64,000 bases of DNA from Bacillota bacterium (GCA_021793645.1 JAJYSJ010000004.1:62001-126000); one strand, 5' to 3'; shown: positions 51,203 through 60,040, counted from the first letter of the stretch. Numbers and translations: made by a program. The notes: generated by a model from the sequence alone, not told the origin.

Positions 51203-53809
51203 GTGGCAGTCAAAATGAAAAGTGAATTTGAGAATGTTGTCGACTGGTACGCGCGTCACGGTGACTGGCAAAGACGCGGTGCACTTGCTATCGTAATATA
51301 CTTCCTTTCACACGTTCTGCTGAGCCTCTGGCCTATTGTTAACTCGCAAGTAATGGTCCTGTGGTCGCTGCTCGCTGCCCTCGCAACATTATGGCAGCCA
51401 CGCATGGTTCTGTTCGGAGTATTGATCGGATTTGCAGCTAGTCTTTTGTACACGTCCGGATCGCTTGCCATTATATTCACAGCCCTGTTGATACTTGGGC
51501 TCTTGATCCCTGGGATCTCGGATACGCCACTGAAACTAGCGATGATTCTTGCGGCCCCAATTGCGTTCCAGCACTGGTGGTTCTTCTTTCCTGCGCTCCT
51601 CATGGGACTGGTTTACGGAACGGGTGGGGTTGCGCCAGCTGCTTTCGGTGCCGTATTCGGGCTCTTTGTCGACTGGCTTGAGGGCGTGCACATTATAGGC
51701 GTATTTCCGCCACACTATCCGTTAGTAGTTGCTGCGCCATTCACACTGCCGTTTTTGTCCTGGGCGGCATTGAAGCTGCAGCAGCCTGACTGGTCTTCCT
51801 TGATCCACATGGCTGCAGGTATACGGCCGTATGCTGTCACGGTGGTTTCCGTGCTTATCATCGTACCCTTGGTGACACGAACAGCTGACGCTTTGCGTAA
51901 GAGCCGGAGGCTGCGCGATGATGTGCTTGCCATAGGTCTAACGAGCGTCGGAGCACTGGTAGCGTGGGTGCTGGTAGCAGACGGCTTTCACCCAGGCGAG
52001 GCCGTGGCTTTCGCTCTCCTGCCGCCAACCCTATTAGGCGCTGCTGGGACGTTGGTAGTGGGTCGGCTCGTCCCTTCAGCCGTTGTCCGCCGCAAGGGCA
52101 ACGAGCCTGACGTTGAGCCAATGACGGAGTCGAGGAGACTTCGCATGGCTGGTTGGGACGATATAGCTGGCTACGATGACGTGAAGCAAGAACTTCGGGA
52201 AGCGATTCAGCCCTATACCGACAAGAGTATTCGCCGCAAGCTAGAGAGCCAAGGACTGCCCTTGGTACGTGGCGTCCTGCTCTACGGACCTCCGGGCACG
52301 GGAAAGACTCTCTTCGCGCGGGTTCTCGCGTCGGAGACCAAAATGGAGTTCCTCAGCGCGTCGGGGCCTGAGTTTTTCTCCAAGTGGGTCGGAGAATCCG
52401 AGACAAAGCTGCGGGGCCTGTTTCAGCAAGCCAGGGACCGCGCTCCGAGCCTCATCTTCTTCGACGAGGTGGAATCGTTTCTGCCGCCAAGAGATCAAGT
52501 GGACGGTGGCTCTGGAGGAGGGCAAGTGTCACAACGTGTCGTGGCGACCTTCCTTTCTGAAATGGATGGGTTGATGGACCGTGGCGACGTATTCGTGGTG
52601 GCCGCGACCAACTATCCGGATCAAATTGACCCGGCCGCCGTGCGCCCAGGGCGATTCGACCAGGTGATCTTTGTCCCCCCGCCCGACGCCGAGGCACGGC
52701 GGGCTATCTTCACCCAGGCCTTGCGGGATCGTGCGGACGATGGAGCGATCGATATCGAGCCTCTCGTGCAAATGACCGAACGATACACGGCCGCGGACAT
52801 TTTCGGTGTTGTGACCAACGCCTACCGTGGAGCAGCGCATCGAAACGCACCCGTGACGCAAGACAAACTGGAGGCGTTGTTCCATCACACCAAGCCAACC
52901 GTCAGTTTGCATATGCTGGATCGCTACGAGAAGCTTTCCGACAAGTACGGTAGACGCAGTGTGATCTCGGAACGAGCGGATGTAGTCACCCACGAACGCC
53001 TTGGTTGGGACGATATCGGCGGCATGGAGCGAGTTAAGGCAGCATTGCAAGAATCCGTGGAACTACCGCTGCTCTATCCTGAACGTTTCAAGGAGTGGGG
53101 AGTGCGGCCGCACAAAGGAATACTCCTCTATGGCCCTCCCGGCTGTGGGAAGACGATGTTCGCGAAGGTCGTCTCGGACACAGCGCAGGTACGCTTCTAC
53201 ACGGTGAACGGACCGGAACTCCTCGGCGGAGGATCAGGGGCAGCCGAGGAGCGGCTGCGCCACCTGTTTGAGACAGCCAGAGAGAATCGTCCAGCGGTAG
53301 TGTTCTTTGACGAAATTGACGCGATCGCAGGCAGCCGGGACAGCTTTGCTACCAACCTGCAGGGCTCTATCGTCCAACAACTCCTGACCCTGATGGACGG
53401 GAAAGAGGCTCTCAATGGGGTGGTCGTGATCGCAGCTACGAACCGGCCCGATGGACTCGACAGTGCGCTCCTTCGTCCCGGCCGGTTCGACCGGTTGATC
53501 TACGTCCCGCTGCCGGACGAGGGTTCCCGTCTGGCTCAATGGAGGCAGCGCCTTCGTGGGAAACCTGGCGCGGAAAGCATCGACTTCGCCCTCCTGGCGT
53601 CGGCGTCCGACGGGTACACTGGCGCAGAGATCCAGCATGTCGCGAATAAGGTGGCTCTTGCAAAACTGAAGGCATCCTTTGTCGACAGCGACGTGGAGGT
53701 CGCCTTGACCACCGAGGATGTTCTATCGGGAATCCAGGAGTTGGCCCCCCAGGTATCGTCAGAGGAAGTAGCTGCCTACGAGGCAATTGCGCGAGATCTG
53801 ACGCGCTGA
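51203..53809 (+). CDS. Membrane-anchored double-AAA+ ATPase (Cdc48-like)
   Basis: About 868 residues. The first 300 hold eight or so hydrophobic helices. Then AAA domain 1 has Walker A GPPGTGKT (about 362), Walker B SLIFFDEVESF and AATNYPDQID. AAA domain 2 has GPPGCGKT (about 644), VVFFDEIDAIAG and an arginine-finger region ATNRPDGLDSALLRPGRFD. Tandem AAA of this type (Cdc48/VAT/FtsH-like) unfolds proteins; no zinc protease motif is present, so it would work with a separate protease or as an extractor. GTG 51203 is 9 bases after TGGAGG; ATG 51179 is possible. Lower GC and different codon use than its neighbours mark it as acquired. Confidence 0.9.
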   Translation: MAVKMKSEFENVVDWYARHGDWQRRGALAIVIYFLSHVLLSLWPIVNSQVMVLWSLLAALATLWQPRMVLFGVLIGFAASLLYTSGSLAIIFTALLILGLLIPGISDTPLKLAMILAAPIAFQHWWFFFPALLMGLVYGTGGVAPAAFGAVFGLFVDWLEGVHIIGVFPPHYPLVVAAPFTLPFLSWAALKLQQPDWSSLIHMAAGIRPYAVTVVSVLIIVPLVTRTADALRKSRRLRDDVLAIGLTSVGALVAWVLVADGFHPGEAVAFALLPPTLLGAAGTLVVGRLVPSAVVRRKGNEPDVEPMTESRRLRMAGWDDIAGYDDVKQELREAIQPYTDKSIRRKLESQGLPLVRGVLLYGPPGTGKTLFARVLASETKMEFLSASGPEFFSKWVGESETKLRGLFQQARDRAPSLIFFDEVESFLPPRDQVDGGSGGGQVSQRVVATFLSEMDGLMDRGDVFVVAATNYPDQIDPAAVRPGRFDQVIFVPPPDAEARRAIFTQALRDRADDGAIDIEPLVQMTERYTAADIFGVVTNAYRGAAHRNAPVTQDKLEALFHHTKPTVSLHMLDRYEKLSDKYGRRSVISERADVVTHERLGWDDIGGMERVKAALQESVELPLLYPERFKEWGVRPHKGILLYGPPGCGKTMFAKVVSDTAQVRFYTVNGPELLGGGSGAAEERLRHLFETARENRPAVVFFDEIDAIAGSRDSFATNLQGSIVQQLLTLMDGKEALNGVVVIAATNRPDGLDSALLRPGRFDRLIYVPLPDEGSRLAQWRQRLRGKPGAESIDFALLASASDGYTGAEIQHVANKVALAKLKASFVDSDVEVALTTEDVLSGIQELAPQVSSEEVAAYEAIARDLTR

Positions 53810-53829
53810 GGTGAAGTGCCCAAGACTAT

Positions 53830-54120
53830 GGAGCGATCATCGGCGGCATGACGCGGGCGATGCGGTAGAGCGAAGACTTCTACCGCATCGCAGGACTAGG
53901 GTTGCGGCGATCGACGGGCCGACCCGACACACGGTGCGGCCCTCTATGGGTACTACGTGATCCTCGCCCCGGAAGCCGGACAAGGTGGTCGAGGAGATCG
54001 CACAGATCCTCGGCGTCTCGGCGGCGGTCATCGACTGCAACGACCTCGGCAGCGAGGTGCTGGGGCGAGCAGCGGGGTAGACGTTGCGTTCGCGAGCGTT
54101 GCGAGCGAATCCGGGTAGCG
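53830..54120 (+). pseudogene. Decayed partial copy of the CofE-like gene (copy A)
   Basis: Nucleotides from GATCATCGGCGGCATGACGC onward match 50343-50635 of the intact gene at high similarity, but with frameshifts and stops (TAG near 53867 and 54077). Covers the AIIGGM to NPM part. No start or ribosome site. It follows the AAA gene by about 20 bases. Confidence 0.88.
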
Positions 54121-54184
54121 TTTGGTTCCAAGGACTAGGCGCTGAGTTGTGGCACAGTCATGGTCTGGACAACGCAGATCGGCC

Positions 54185-55420
54185 CTAATTGCGTGAAGCC
54201 GTTACTGAAGGGTGCCTACTGTGACGTGAGACCAGGAGTCCAACCATGCTGGGAAACGTCGTCACGGCGACACTGGCTGCCAACAGAACCGGCGCCCACG
54301 CGGGACGCCAAAGAATACCGGCGAGTAGACCCCCGATTGGGGCCGCAGTGTGGAGTGCGGTGCGGATGTAGGCTAGCATCGGCGGACGTTCCGCCTCGCG
54401 AATTAGGTCAAAGCGCAGTCGCAAGACCCAGGTCGCAGTGGAGACACCGATGGCGGACGAGGCGAACAACGCGACAAAGCTCCAGGTTGGGGACATGAGG
54501 CCGGGCAGCAGCAGCAGCATCGCAAGGCCCGCCGCGAGTTCGCCGATGAGGACCCGACGCAGTAGAGAACCCCTTCCTGTCCACCCCGCGAGACTCATGC
54601 TGCCGACCAGCCCGCCGACCGACTCAACCGTCAGAAGTGCTCCATAGAGCGTGACAGACCCATGCCAGAACCTTTGGACGATAAGGGGCCAGAGCACCGC
54701 AAGGAAACCGGAGACGAGATTTGTGGTCCAGAAGACAACCGTCGTCAGCCACAGAGCCTGTTCTCCTCGAACCCTTGCCCACACCGCAGCAAGGTCAATT
54801 GCAGGTGGCGGTGAGGACTCCTCGGCGGCGGAGGTCTTCAAGGGTACCGTAGCCAAGTTGAACGCAGTCAGTCCGAAAACGACTGCCGTCAGTGTCACGA
54901 TAGCTGGCAGCCCGATCAGGTTGATCAGGAGTCCGGCTGAGAGCGGGCCAAGCAAGGTGCCTACGTTCCACCCGATCTGCTCAGCTTGGATGGCTTGGCC
55001 TATCGCTGAACTAGGCACGAGACGGGGCCAGAGATTCGGCCCGCCTGCCGAAGTGGCCATGAACACTACGGCATTGGAGCACGCGACAAAGTCAAACGTC
55101 CACCAGTGAACGACGTGATTTGGTGTGACCAGGAGAGAGACGGCGAGAAAACCATAGCCAAGGGTTCTGATCGCCAGGTCGAACACCATGACGGTCCGAA
55201 TTTTGAACCATCTAAACAGAAAGGCAATGAGGGGTCCACCAACTACTACCGGAGCCGCAGTCGAGAAAGCGTACCATCCCAATGCATAAGCAGAGTGGCC
55301 GTACTTAGCCAAATACCACAGGATTGCAACCTGGGTGAGTTGATCGAATAGGCCACTCGCCAAGTCGCCCGTCCAGTAGCGTGCGTATGCGGGGATGGAT
55401 AAGATACGCCAAAAAGGCAT
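54185..55420 (-). CDS. MFS transporter (MFS_3 / enterobactin-exporter-like)
   Basis: 411 residues with about 12 helices. N-terminal ARYWTGDLASGLFDQLTQVA resembles the MFS_3 family of lipophilic-compound and siderophore exporters. The loop 2-3 motif is weak (FRWFKIRTVMV). ATG 55420 follows GAGGGGATTATT. Lower GC than the surroundings; lies between two decayed CofE-like copies and is therefore part of the foreign island. Substrate unknown. Confidence 0.85.
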   Translation of the reverse strand: MPFWRILSIPAYARYWTGDLASGLFDQLTQVAILWYLAKYGHSAYALGWYAFSTAAPVVVGGPLIAFLFRWFKIRTVMVFDLAIRTLGYGFLAVSLLVTPNHVVHWWTFDFVACSNAVVFMATSAGGPNLWPRLVPSSAIGQAIQAEQIGWNVGTLLGPLSAGLLINLIGLPAIVTLTAVVFGLTAFNLATVPLKTSAAEESSPPPAIDLAAVWARVRGEQALWLTTVVFWTTNLVSGFLAVLWPLIVQRFWHGSVTLYGALLTVESVGGLVGSMSLAGWTGRGSLLRRVLIGELAAGLAMLLLLPGLMSPTWSFVALFASSAIGVSTATWVLRLRFDLIREAERPPMLAYIRTALHTAAPIGGLLAGILWRPAWAPVLLAASVAVTTFPSMVGLLVSRHSRHPSVTASRN

Positions 55421-55940
55421 AATAATCCCCTCGCAGTATGCGGACATCAGCGCATAGCATTGCGAGGGTGCTTAGGGCGGAGTTATCAACTGAGAGGTTT
55501 CAGGGTGGACCAACCGATGATGCATGGGTTGGACCTCCCCTTCCCCTCAAAATCATGCCCAGCATAGCGTTTCAGCAGCAGGTGCGCAACGAGACTTGTC
55601 GGGCCGGACGAGACCGCTGGGACCTGCTGTGGGTGGTAGGCCAACAGAGCCGGCGGCATCGGGAAGGCCCTGACTGGTGTGAACCGGGCCGCAGAACTAC
55701 GTGCGAAAGCGGCAGAAGCAAAACCGCGCCGGCGCTTCCACCGGGGCACTGGTTCTTGGGGCTGGAGCCCCACTTACTTGGTAATCACAATATACCCGCC
55801 GGACCGGCCCCCGGTTGTCTACGTGCGATCGACCTGACGATGGTGTCGGATATGCCATCCGAAACCGGGCAGGGGGCCACCGTTGCCCGGCCCGTTTGAA
55901 CACGTCGCTTTGGTACTGCAACGACCTTCGCTACGTACGA
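55421..55940. other. 520-bp region with no supported gene
   Basis: Between the island MFS gene and CofE-like copy B. Short open frames on both strands lack ribosome sites and family features. Probably debris from the insertion; a plus-strand stretch around 55655-55790 has a long frame without a stop but also without a start. Confidence 0.5.
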
Positions 55941-55944
55941 GCTA

Positions 55945-56730
55945 TTACGCGCGAGCGCTGGGGTAGATGTGGTTTTCGTGTGCAGGGCGCCTGGCGGCAA
56001 TCCGATGGGGCAGGGGCTCCAGCGTTCGTCGATGGGCGTTCTTCACCGGCGAAGGTGGCATTTGTTCCGTAACCGCCGGGATCTTATAGTACGCCACGAC
56101 GCCACGCGCGACCGCCTGTGCCAACTGGCGCTGGTAGCTGGGTTGGGTCAAGAGCTGCCTCTCGCGGTCGTTCGAGATGAAACCGAACTCGATCAGTACG
56201 GCGGTCACCTTCAAATGGCGCATCAGGTAGAGTGGACGTCGGCCGTCGATCATCCGTTGACTATTCGTGAGCGGTCCGAGTTCCCGCATCAAGCTCTCCG
56301 CGAGGCGCTGTTGGTCGGGAGTGGGCGATTCTCCCAGGAAGACCTGCGCGCCGTGGGCTGCGGGATACTCCGGATACTTGTTGGTGTGCACACTGAGAAA
56401 GAGGTCTGCCTTGACGCGGTCTGCGAGCGCGACGCGGGCGGCGAGGTTCTGGCGCTGCAGGTTTCCTCCGTGTGCGGTAGCCTTCAGGTTGTTCTGGTCC
56501 TCCCGGGTCATCACGACCTTTGCGCCCTCCTCGCGCAGTGCGGCCGCCACGACCTTGCCGATCGCTAGAACAATGTCACTCTCGAATAGGCCGCCCGCTC
56601 GCGCACCGGAATCCCGCCCCCCGTGGCCGGGATCGACGACGATGACATGACCGGCGAGGGGCTTTCTCTGCGTCTGCGGTGCCGACATCAATAAGGCCCC
56701 GGCGGCGAGGGCTGCGATGAGAGGTTTCAT
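55945..56730 (-). CDS. N-acetylmuramoyl-L-alanine amidase (Amidase_3), with altered C-terminus
   Basis: About 261 residues. Signal/anchor (MKPLIAALAAGALLMSAP), then Amidase_3 with zinc His in VDPGHGGRDSG, Glu in GLFESDI, His in LSVHTNKYPEY and catalytic Glu in LIEFGFISND. Cleaves the MurNAc-L-Ala bond; single-domain layout as in CwlD of spore formers. The catalytic domain ends near IPAVTEQMP; the last 35 residues read antisense through CofE-like copy B, so the tail is probably not original. Start ATG 56730 or 56760, neither with a good ribosome site. Confidence 0.88.
   Translation of the reverse strand: MKPLIAALAAGALLMSAPQTQRKPLAGHVIVVDPGHGGRDSGARAGGLFESDIVLAIGKVVAAALREEGAKVVMTREDQNNLKATAHGGNLQRQNLAARVALADRVKADLFLSVHTNKYPEYPAAHGAQVFLGESPTPDQQRLAESLMRELGPLTNSQRMIDGRRPLYLMRHLKVTAVLIEFGFISNDRERQLLTQPSYQRQLAQAVARGVVAYYKIPAVTEQMPPSPVKNAHRRTLEPLPHRIAARRPAHENHIYPSARA
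55951..56058 (+). pseudogene. Decayed 3' fragment of the CofE-like gene (copy B)
   Basis: Frame reading GVDVVFVCRAPGGNPMGQG corresponds to GVDVGFVRRALRGNPMGQG at the end of the intact protein. Only about the last 35 codons are present. It overlaps the end of copy A in content, so it is a separate duplication rather than the other half of copy A. Confidence 0.8.
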
Positions 56731-56803
56731 GGTGAACAGTGTGTCCGTCCAAGCGGTCATCTATGGGGATTCGTGCGGCGCCCGGGCAGGATTTAATGCC
56801 AAA

Positions 56804-56827
56804 CGGACCCGGCATAAGCCGGGTCCG
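56804..56827. terminator. Terminator of RRM gene 2
   Basis: Ten-base perfect stem (CGGACCCGGC) with a 4-base loop, just after the RRM stop on the minus strand and followed there by TTTGG. Confidence 0.75.
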
Positions 56828-56842
56828 CGATTGGTTACTGGT

Positions 56843-57118
56843 CTAGTAGCGGCGGGATGCCGGCGCGCGATTCTCGCGCGGGCGAGCTTCGTTGACCGTA
56901 AGCTCGCGGCCTTCCCAGTCCGCGCCGTTCAGGGCGTCGATGACTTCCTGGGCCTTGTCACCAGGAACCTCGACGAACCCGAATCCGCGGGACCGACCGG
57001 TCTCGCGGTCCGTCGCGATACGCGCGGCAATGACCTCGGCGTACTGCGAAACGGCCCGGGTGAGGTCGTCGCTGGTCACAGACCAAGGCAAGTTGCCGAA
57101 ATAGAGGGTTTTGACCAA
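56843..57118 (-). CDS. RRM-domain RNA-binding protein (paralog 2)
   Basis: About 91 residues, one RRM: RNP2 LYFGNL and RNP1 RGFGFVEV, tail RPRENRAPASRRY. Nearly identical in layout to the protein at 12790-13059 (most residues shared). TTG 57118 (LVKTLYFG) is the first plausible start; the conserved GAAGGGAG lies 12 bases upstream. The longer ATG frame from 57202 is in the leader. Confidence 0.9.
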   Translation of the reverse strand: MVKTLYFGNLPWSVTSDDLTRAVSQYAEVIAARIATDRETGRSRGFGFVEVPGDKAQEVIDALNGADWEGRELTVNEARPRENRAPASRRY

Positions 57119-57256
57119 GTCTTCTACTGCACTCCCTTCGTTATAGTCGTTCGCTTGGAAGTGCACGGAGACATGGCCAGAAACCCGAGCCAGTGGATCC
57201 ATACGAACTGCCCAAAGCGACGTTTCAACTATAGCGCCTCAAGGGCGGCCGCGCAA
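57119..57256 (-). promoter_or_regulatory. Promoter and conserved leader of RRM gene 2
   Basis: -35 TTGCGC (57256-57251), 17-base spacer, -10 TATAGT (57233-57228), leader of about 100 bases with GTCGCT, CGTATGGATCCA, TGTCTCCGTGCACTTCC and GAAGGGAGTGCA, as in RRM gene 1. Confidence 0.78.
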
Positions 57257-57268
57257 GGCAGGCCCGGC

Positions 57269-57418
57269 TCAGTCGTCGGCAGAGCCAGCCTCTGGCTCAG
57301 CGTCCTCCGCCGCCGGCGCGGTCTCCGCCTGGCGGCCGCAGCACTCACCGTATACGAGCCCCGAACCACAGGGGCAGGGCTCGTCTGCGGCAGGCTCGCG
57401 ACGGTTCTCCTCATCCAT
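57269..57418 (-). CDS. SEC-C motif mini-protein (49 aa)
   Basis: 49 residues: acidic ends around the zinc-binding SEC-C motif EPCPCGSGLVYGECC (CxCx8-type CC spacing found at the SecA C-terminus). ATG 57418 follows GGGAGGTGATCC, an excellent ribosome site. Free SEC-C mini-proteins are common in Bacillota; function is unknown, possibly binding ribosomes or SecB-like partners. It precedes the RRM gene 2 promoter. Confidence 0.85.
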   Translation of the reverse strand: MDEENRREPAADEPCPCGSGLVYGECCGRQAETAPAAEDAEPEAGSADD

Positions 57419-57709
57419 TGGATCACCTCCCGACTCTCTGTCCTGCGAATTGCTATGCGATGACCAAGCCGTCTATGCAAAACTGACCCTTAAATCCGGT
57501 ACTGATACGGTCATAGGTATACGAACCAAAGGCCCAAAGGGCCGGGGGAAACCCCCCAAACGGCGGTATACTTGCCGGGTGGCACCATGGAAGCTGTAAT
57601 CAGGCGATACAAATGGCGCATGCGGGGTCCCGTTTGGACGTGGTCGGTACGGCAAGGCGGACTGCCCCATGGGCCTTCGTTCCGCCAACAGACCAGGGGG
57701 GAGTGCTCC

Positions 57710-57946
57710 ATGGTAGAAGAGGCCAGCCGTACGATCGACGCGAGAGGAAGTTTCTGCCCAGGGCCTCTGATGGAAATGATCCGTGCGATCAAGGCGGCGG
57801 AGATTGGCGACGTAGTGGCCGTGCTCTCGAACGACTCGGGATCACGGACAGACATTCCCAAGTGGGCACAGAAGGCTGGCCAGGAACTCGTCGCCGTGCA
57901 GAGCGGCGAGGAGGGCGACTCGATCCTCGTGCGCAAGGTGAAGTAG
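57710..57946 (+). CDS. tusA: TusA-family sulfur carrier (copy 2)
   Basis: 78 residues. Cysteine motif RGSFCPGPLMEMIRAIK, then VVAVLSNDSGSRTDIPKWA. First gene of the tusA-sqr-DUF1641-dsrE operon, so it is likely a persulfide carrier linked to sulfide/sulfane oxidation. ATG 57710 follows GGGGGGAGTGCTCC. A candidate -10 TATACT is at 57567-57572. Shares the LSNDS and DIPxWA segments with copy 1 at 24994. Confidence 0.92.
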   Translation: MVEEASRTIDARGSFCPGPLMEMIRAIKAAEIGDVVAVLSNDSGSRTDIPKWAQKAGQELVAVQSGEEGDSILVRKVK

Positions 57947-57957
57947 GGGGCGGCGCG

Positions 57958-59103
57958 ATGAGCAAGAAGCTGCTGATCATCGGATCCGGCACCGCGGGAT
58001 TGATGGTTGCGAACCTTGTTGCACGGCAGCTGCGCGGTCCCGTCGCGCACCGGGACATCGAGGTAACGGTGCTTGGCGAGCGCGACGAGTACGTGTACCA
58101 ACCGGGGTTCCTGTATGTGGCGTTCGATCTTTGGGAGCCGGACAGTCTGCGGCGGAAGGTGGCGGACCTGTTGAGCCCGGGGGTGCGCTTTGTGCATGAC
58201 CGCGCGGAGCGCATTGATGCGGCGGCGCAGAGCGTGACGACGCGCACCGGACAGACTCTTCAATACGATTATCTTGTAATCGCCACCGGCTCCCAGCTAA
58301 ACCTTACAGAGATTCCAGGACTAGAGGAAGGCGCGCACTGGTTCTACACGCTCGAGGGTGCCTTGCGTCTCCGCGAGGCGCTGAAGTCGTTCGAGGGCGG
58401 CCGCCTGGTTCTTTCGGTTGGGATCCCGCACAAGTGCCCCGTTGCACCGGTGGAATTCACGATGATGTTCGATGATTGGGCCAGAGCCCGCGGTATCCGG
58501 GAAAAGACGGAGATCACCTACACCTACCCGGTCGCGCGGCCCCATACGATCGCGTCCGTGGCGGACTTCGCGGACCGCGAGTTCACGGCGCGCGGTATCG
58601 AGATTGAGACGTTCTTCAACATGGACTCGATCGATGCGCAAGGGAAGGTGCTCCACAGCCAAGAGGGCACCGATGTGCCCTATGACCTACTGGTCGCGAT
58701 TCCGCCGCACATGGGGGACACGCTGGGCGCCGCATCCGGACTCGCCGAAAAGGGCAACTGGTACCCGACCGACCGCAACCTTCTGCGCGTCGGAGCATAC
58801 AAGAACATCTTCGCCGTCGGCGACACGACCAATATCCCGGTGTCGAAGGCGGGTTCCGTTGCGCACTTCGAGTCCGAGGTGCTGGCGGACAACCTGGTGG
58901 GCCTTCTGACCGACGGCAGAGAGCCCGGACACGCCTACACCGGGCGTGCATTCTGCTTCATCGAGACGGGTCTCGAACAGGCAACCTACATCTCGTTCGA
59001 CTTCGCACACCCGCCGACGGTTCCCACTCCAAGCCGGTCCATCCACCTTTTCAAGCAGACCTACAATCGCATCCACTGGGCCAACCTCAAGGCCGTGATG
59101 TAA
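57958..59103 (+). CDS. Sulfide:quinone oxidoreductase-like flavoprotein
   Basis: 381 residues. FAD fold LLIIGSGTAGLMVANLV, VATGSQLNL-type strand YDYLVIATGSQLN, second fold GKNIFAVGDTT-type YKNIFAVGDTTNIPVSK. Redox cysteine candidates lie in IPHKCPVAPVEF (position of the flavin-facing Cys of SQR) and in RAFCFIETG. The third SQR cysteine is not seen. Oxidises sulfide or sulfane sulfur, passing electrons to quinone. 11 bases after tusA; in the same operon as DUF1641 and DsrE proteins. Confidence 0.9.
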   Translation: MSKKLLIIGSGTAGLMVANLVARQLRGPVAHRDIEVTVLGERDEYVYQPGFLYVAFDLWEPDSLRRKVADLLSPGVRFVHDRAERIDAAAQSVTTRTGQTLQYDYLVIATGSQLNLTEIPGLEEGAHWFYTLEGALRLREALKSFEGGRLVLSVGIPHKCPVAPVEFTMMFDDWARARGIREKTEITYTYPVARPHTIASVADFADREFTARGIEIETFFNMDSIDAQGKVLHSQEGTDVPYDLLVAIPPHMGDTLGAASGLAEKGNWYPTDRNLLRVGAYKNIFAVGDTTNIPVSKAGSVAHFESEVLADNLVGLLTDGREPGHAYTGRAFCFIETGLEQATYISFDFAHPPTVPTPSRSIHLFKQTYNRIHWANLKAVM

Positions 59104-59116
59104 GGGGGTACCGAGT

Positions 59117-59551
59117 TTGCCAGGTGAAACCAAGGAGTACCAGACACCAAGTCCGGAACTCAGTGTGGAAGGTCTCAACGTCGTGAACGCCGTCTTTGCT
59201 TCCCTTACCCCGCACATGGTCGCGCGCTTCGGCGAGGTCGCCGAGAGTGCCACGACTGCGCTCGACTATCTTGTCAGCCCCGAGCTCCTCAGCCTCTTGC
59301 GCCGCACCCAGGAAGTCGCGCCACTGCTCGAGCAGGGACTCTCGGTACTTGCGGCGCTGGGCGCGGCGATCGACATCGAGTCGGCTGCCCCCCGCGTCGA
59401 AGCGGCTGCACGCGCCGCGCGCAAGGAGGCGGAGCAGAGCAGCCGGTCGGTCGGACTCTTTGCCCTGCGGCGGCTGCAGAAGGACCCTGGCATGCAGTAC
59501 GCCCTGCGCTTTTTGCTCTCGTTCGCCGCGAACCTGCGACAGAACGCCTAA
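59117..59551 (+). CDS. DUF1641 protein
   Basis: 144 residues, helical, no membrane span. DUF1641 proteins regularly sit next to SQR-like or formate-dehydrogenase-like flavoproteins; their role is unknown, probably a small partner of the flavoenzyme. TTG 59117 follows AAGGGGGTACCGAGT. No cysteine is present. Confidence 0.85.
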   Translation: MPGETKEYQTPSPELSVEGLNVVNAVFASLTPHMVARFGEVAESATTALDYLVSPELLSLLRRTQEVAPLLEQGLSVLAALGAAIDIESAAPRVEAAARAARKEAEQSSRSVGLFALRRLQKDPGMQYALRFLLSFAANLRQNA

Positions 59552-59562
59552 GGAGGTAGCCC

Positions 59563-59979
59563 ATGTCCGTGGAGCGCATGTCCGTGATCCTGGCGTCGGG
59601 CGACGCCGACAAGCTTCTGCCGGTTGGTGTTCTCGCCTCGGGAGCTGCTGCGATGCAGCTGGACGTCGAGATCTTTCTGACCATGTGGGGGGTACTCGCG
59701 TTTCGAAAGGGCGCGATCGGCGACATGCCAGTCTCGGCCACCTTCAAGGAGCGCGAGGCGGAGTTCAAGGATCTTCTCGTGCGCCACAAGGTGCCGAACC
59801 TCATTGAGATGCTGGAGACGGCGAAGGAGATCGGCAACGTCCGCGTTGTCGCGTGCGGCATGACGCTCGACCTCTTCGGACTCAAGCGCGAAGACCTCGA
59901 GGACGTTGTGGACGGGGTTGCGGGCGTTGGCGAGTTTATCGAGTCAGCCAAGGAAGGCAAGCTCACGCTGTTCATCTAG
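59563..59979 (+). CDS. DsrE/DsrF-like sulfur-relay protein (DsrE2 type)
   Basis: 138 residues. N-terminal strand VILASGDADKLLPVGVLA; the single conserved cysteine lies in RVVACGMTLDLFGL, the DsrE2-type position. Binds or relays persulfide sulfur, presumably with TusA. ATG follows AAGGAGGTAGCCC. Last gene of the sulfur operon; a terminator follows. Confidence 0.92.
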   Translation: MSVERMSVILASGDADKLLPVGVLASGAAAMQLDVEIFLTMWGVLAFRKGAIGDMPVSATFKEREAEFKDLLVRHKVPNLIEMLETAKEIGNVRVVACGMTLDLFGLKREDLEDVVDGVAGVGEFIESAKEGKLTLFI

Positions 59980-59990
59980 TCTTGCGCCAG

Positions 59991-60026
59991 AGGAGCCGCC
60001 GTTGCCCGAGGGCAGCGGCGGCTCCT
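59991..60026 (+). terminator. Terminator of the tusA-sqr-dsrE operon
   Basis: An 11-base perfect stem (AGGAGCCGCCG) with a 14-base loop, ending in CCTTCG; modest T content. Confidence 0.7.
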
Positions 60027-60040
60027 TCGCGCGTAACCGC

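Noticed and set aside
55438-55899. 153-codon plus-strand frame after the island MFS gene
   Set aside because: Starts inside the MFS promoter region, no ribosome site, no conserved features.
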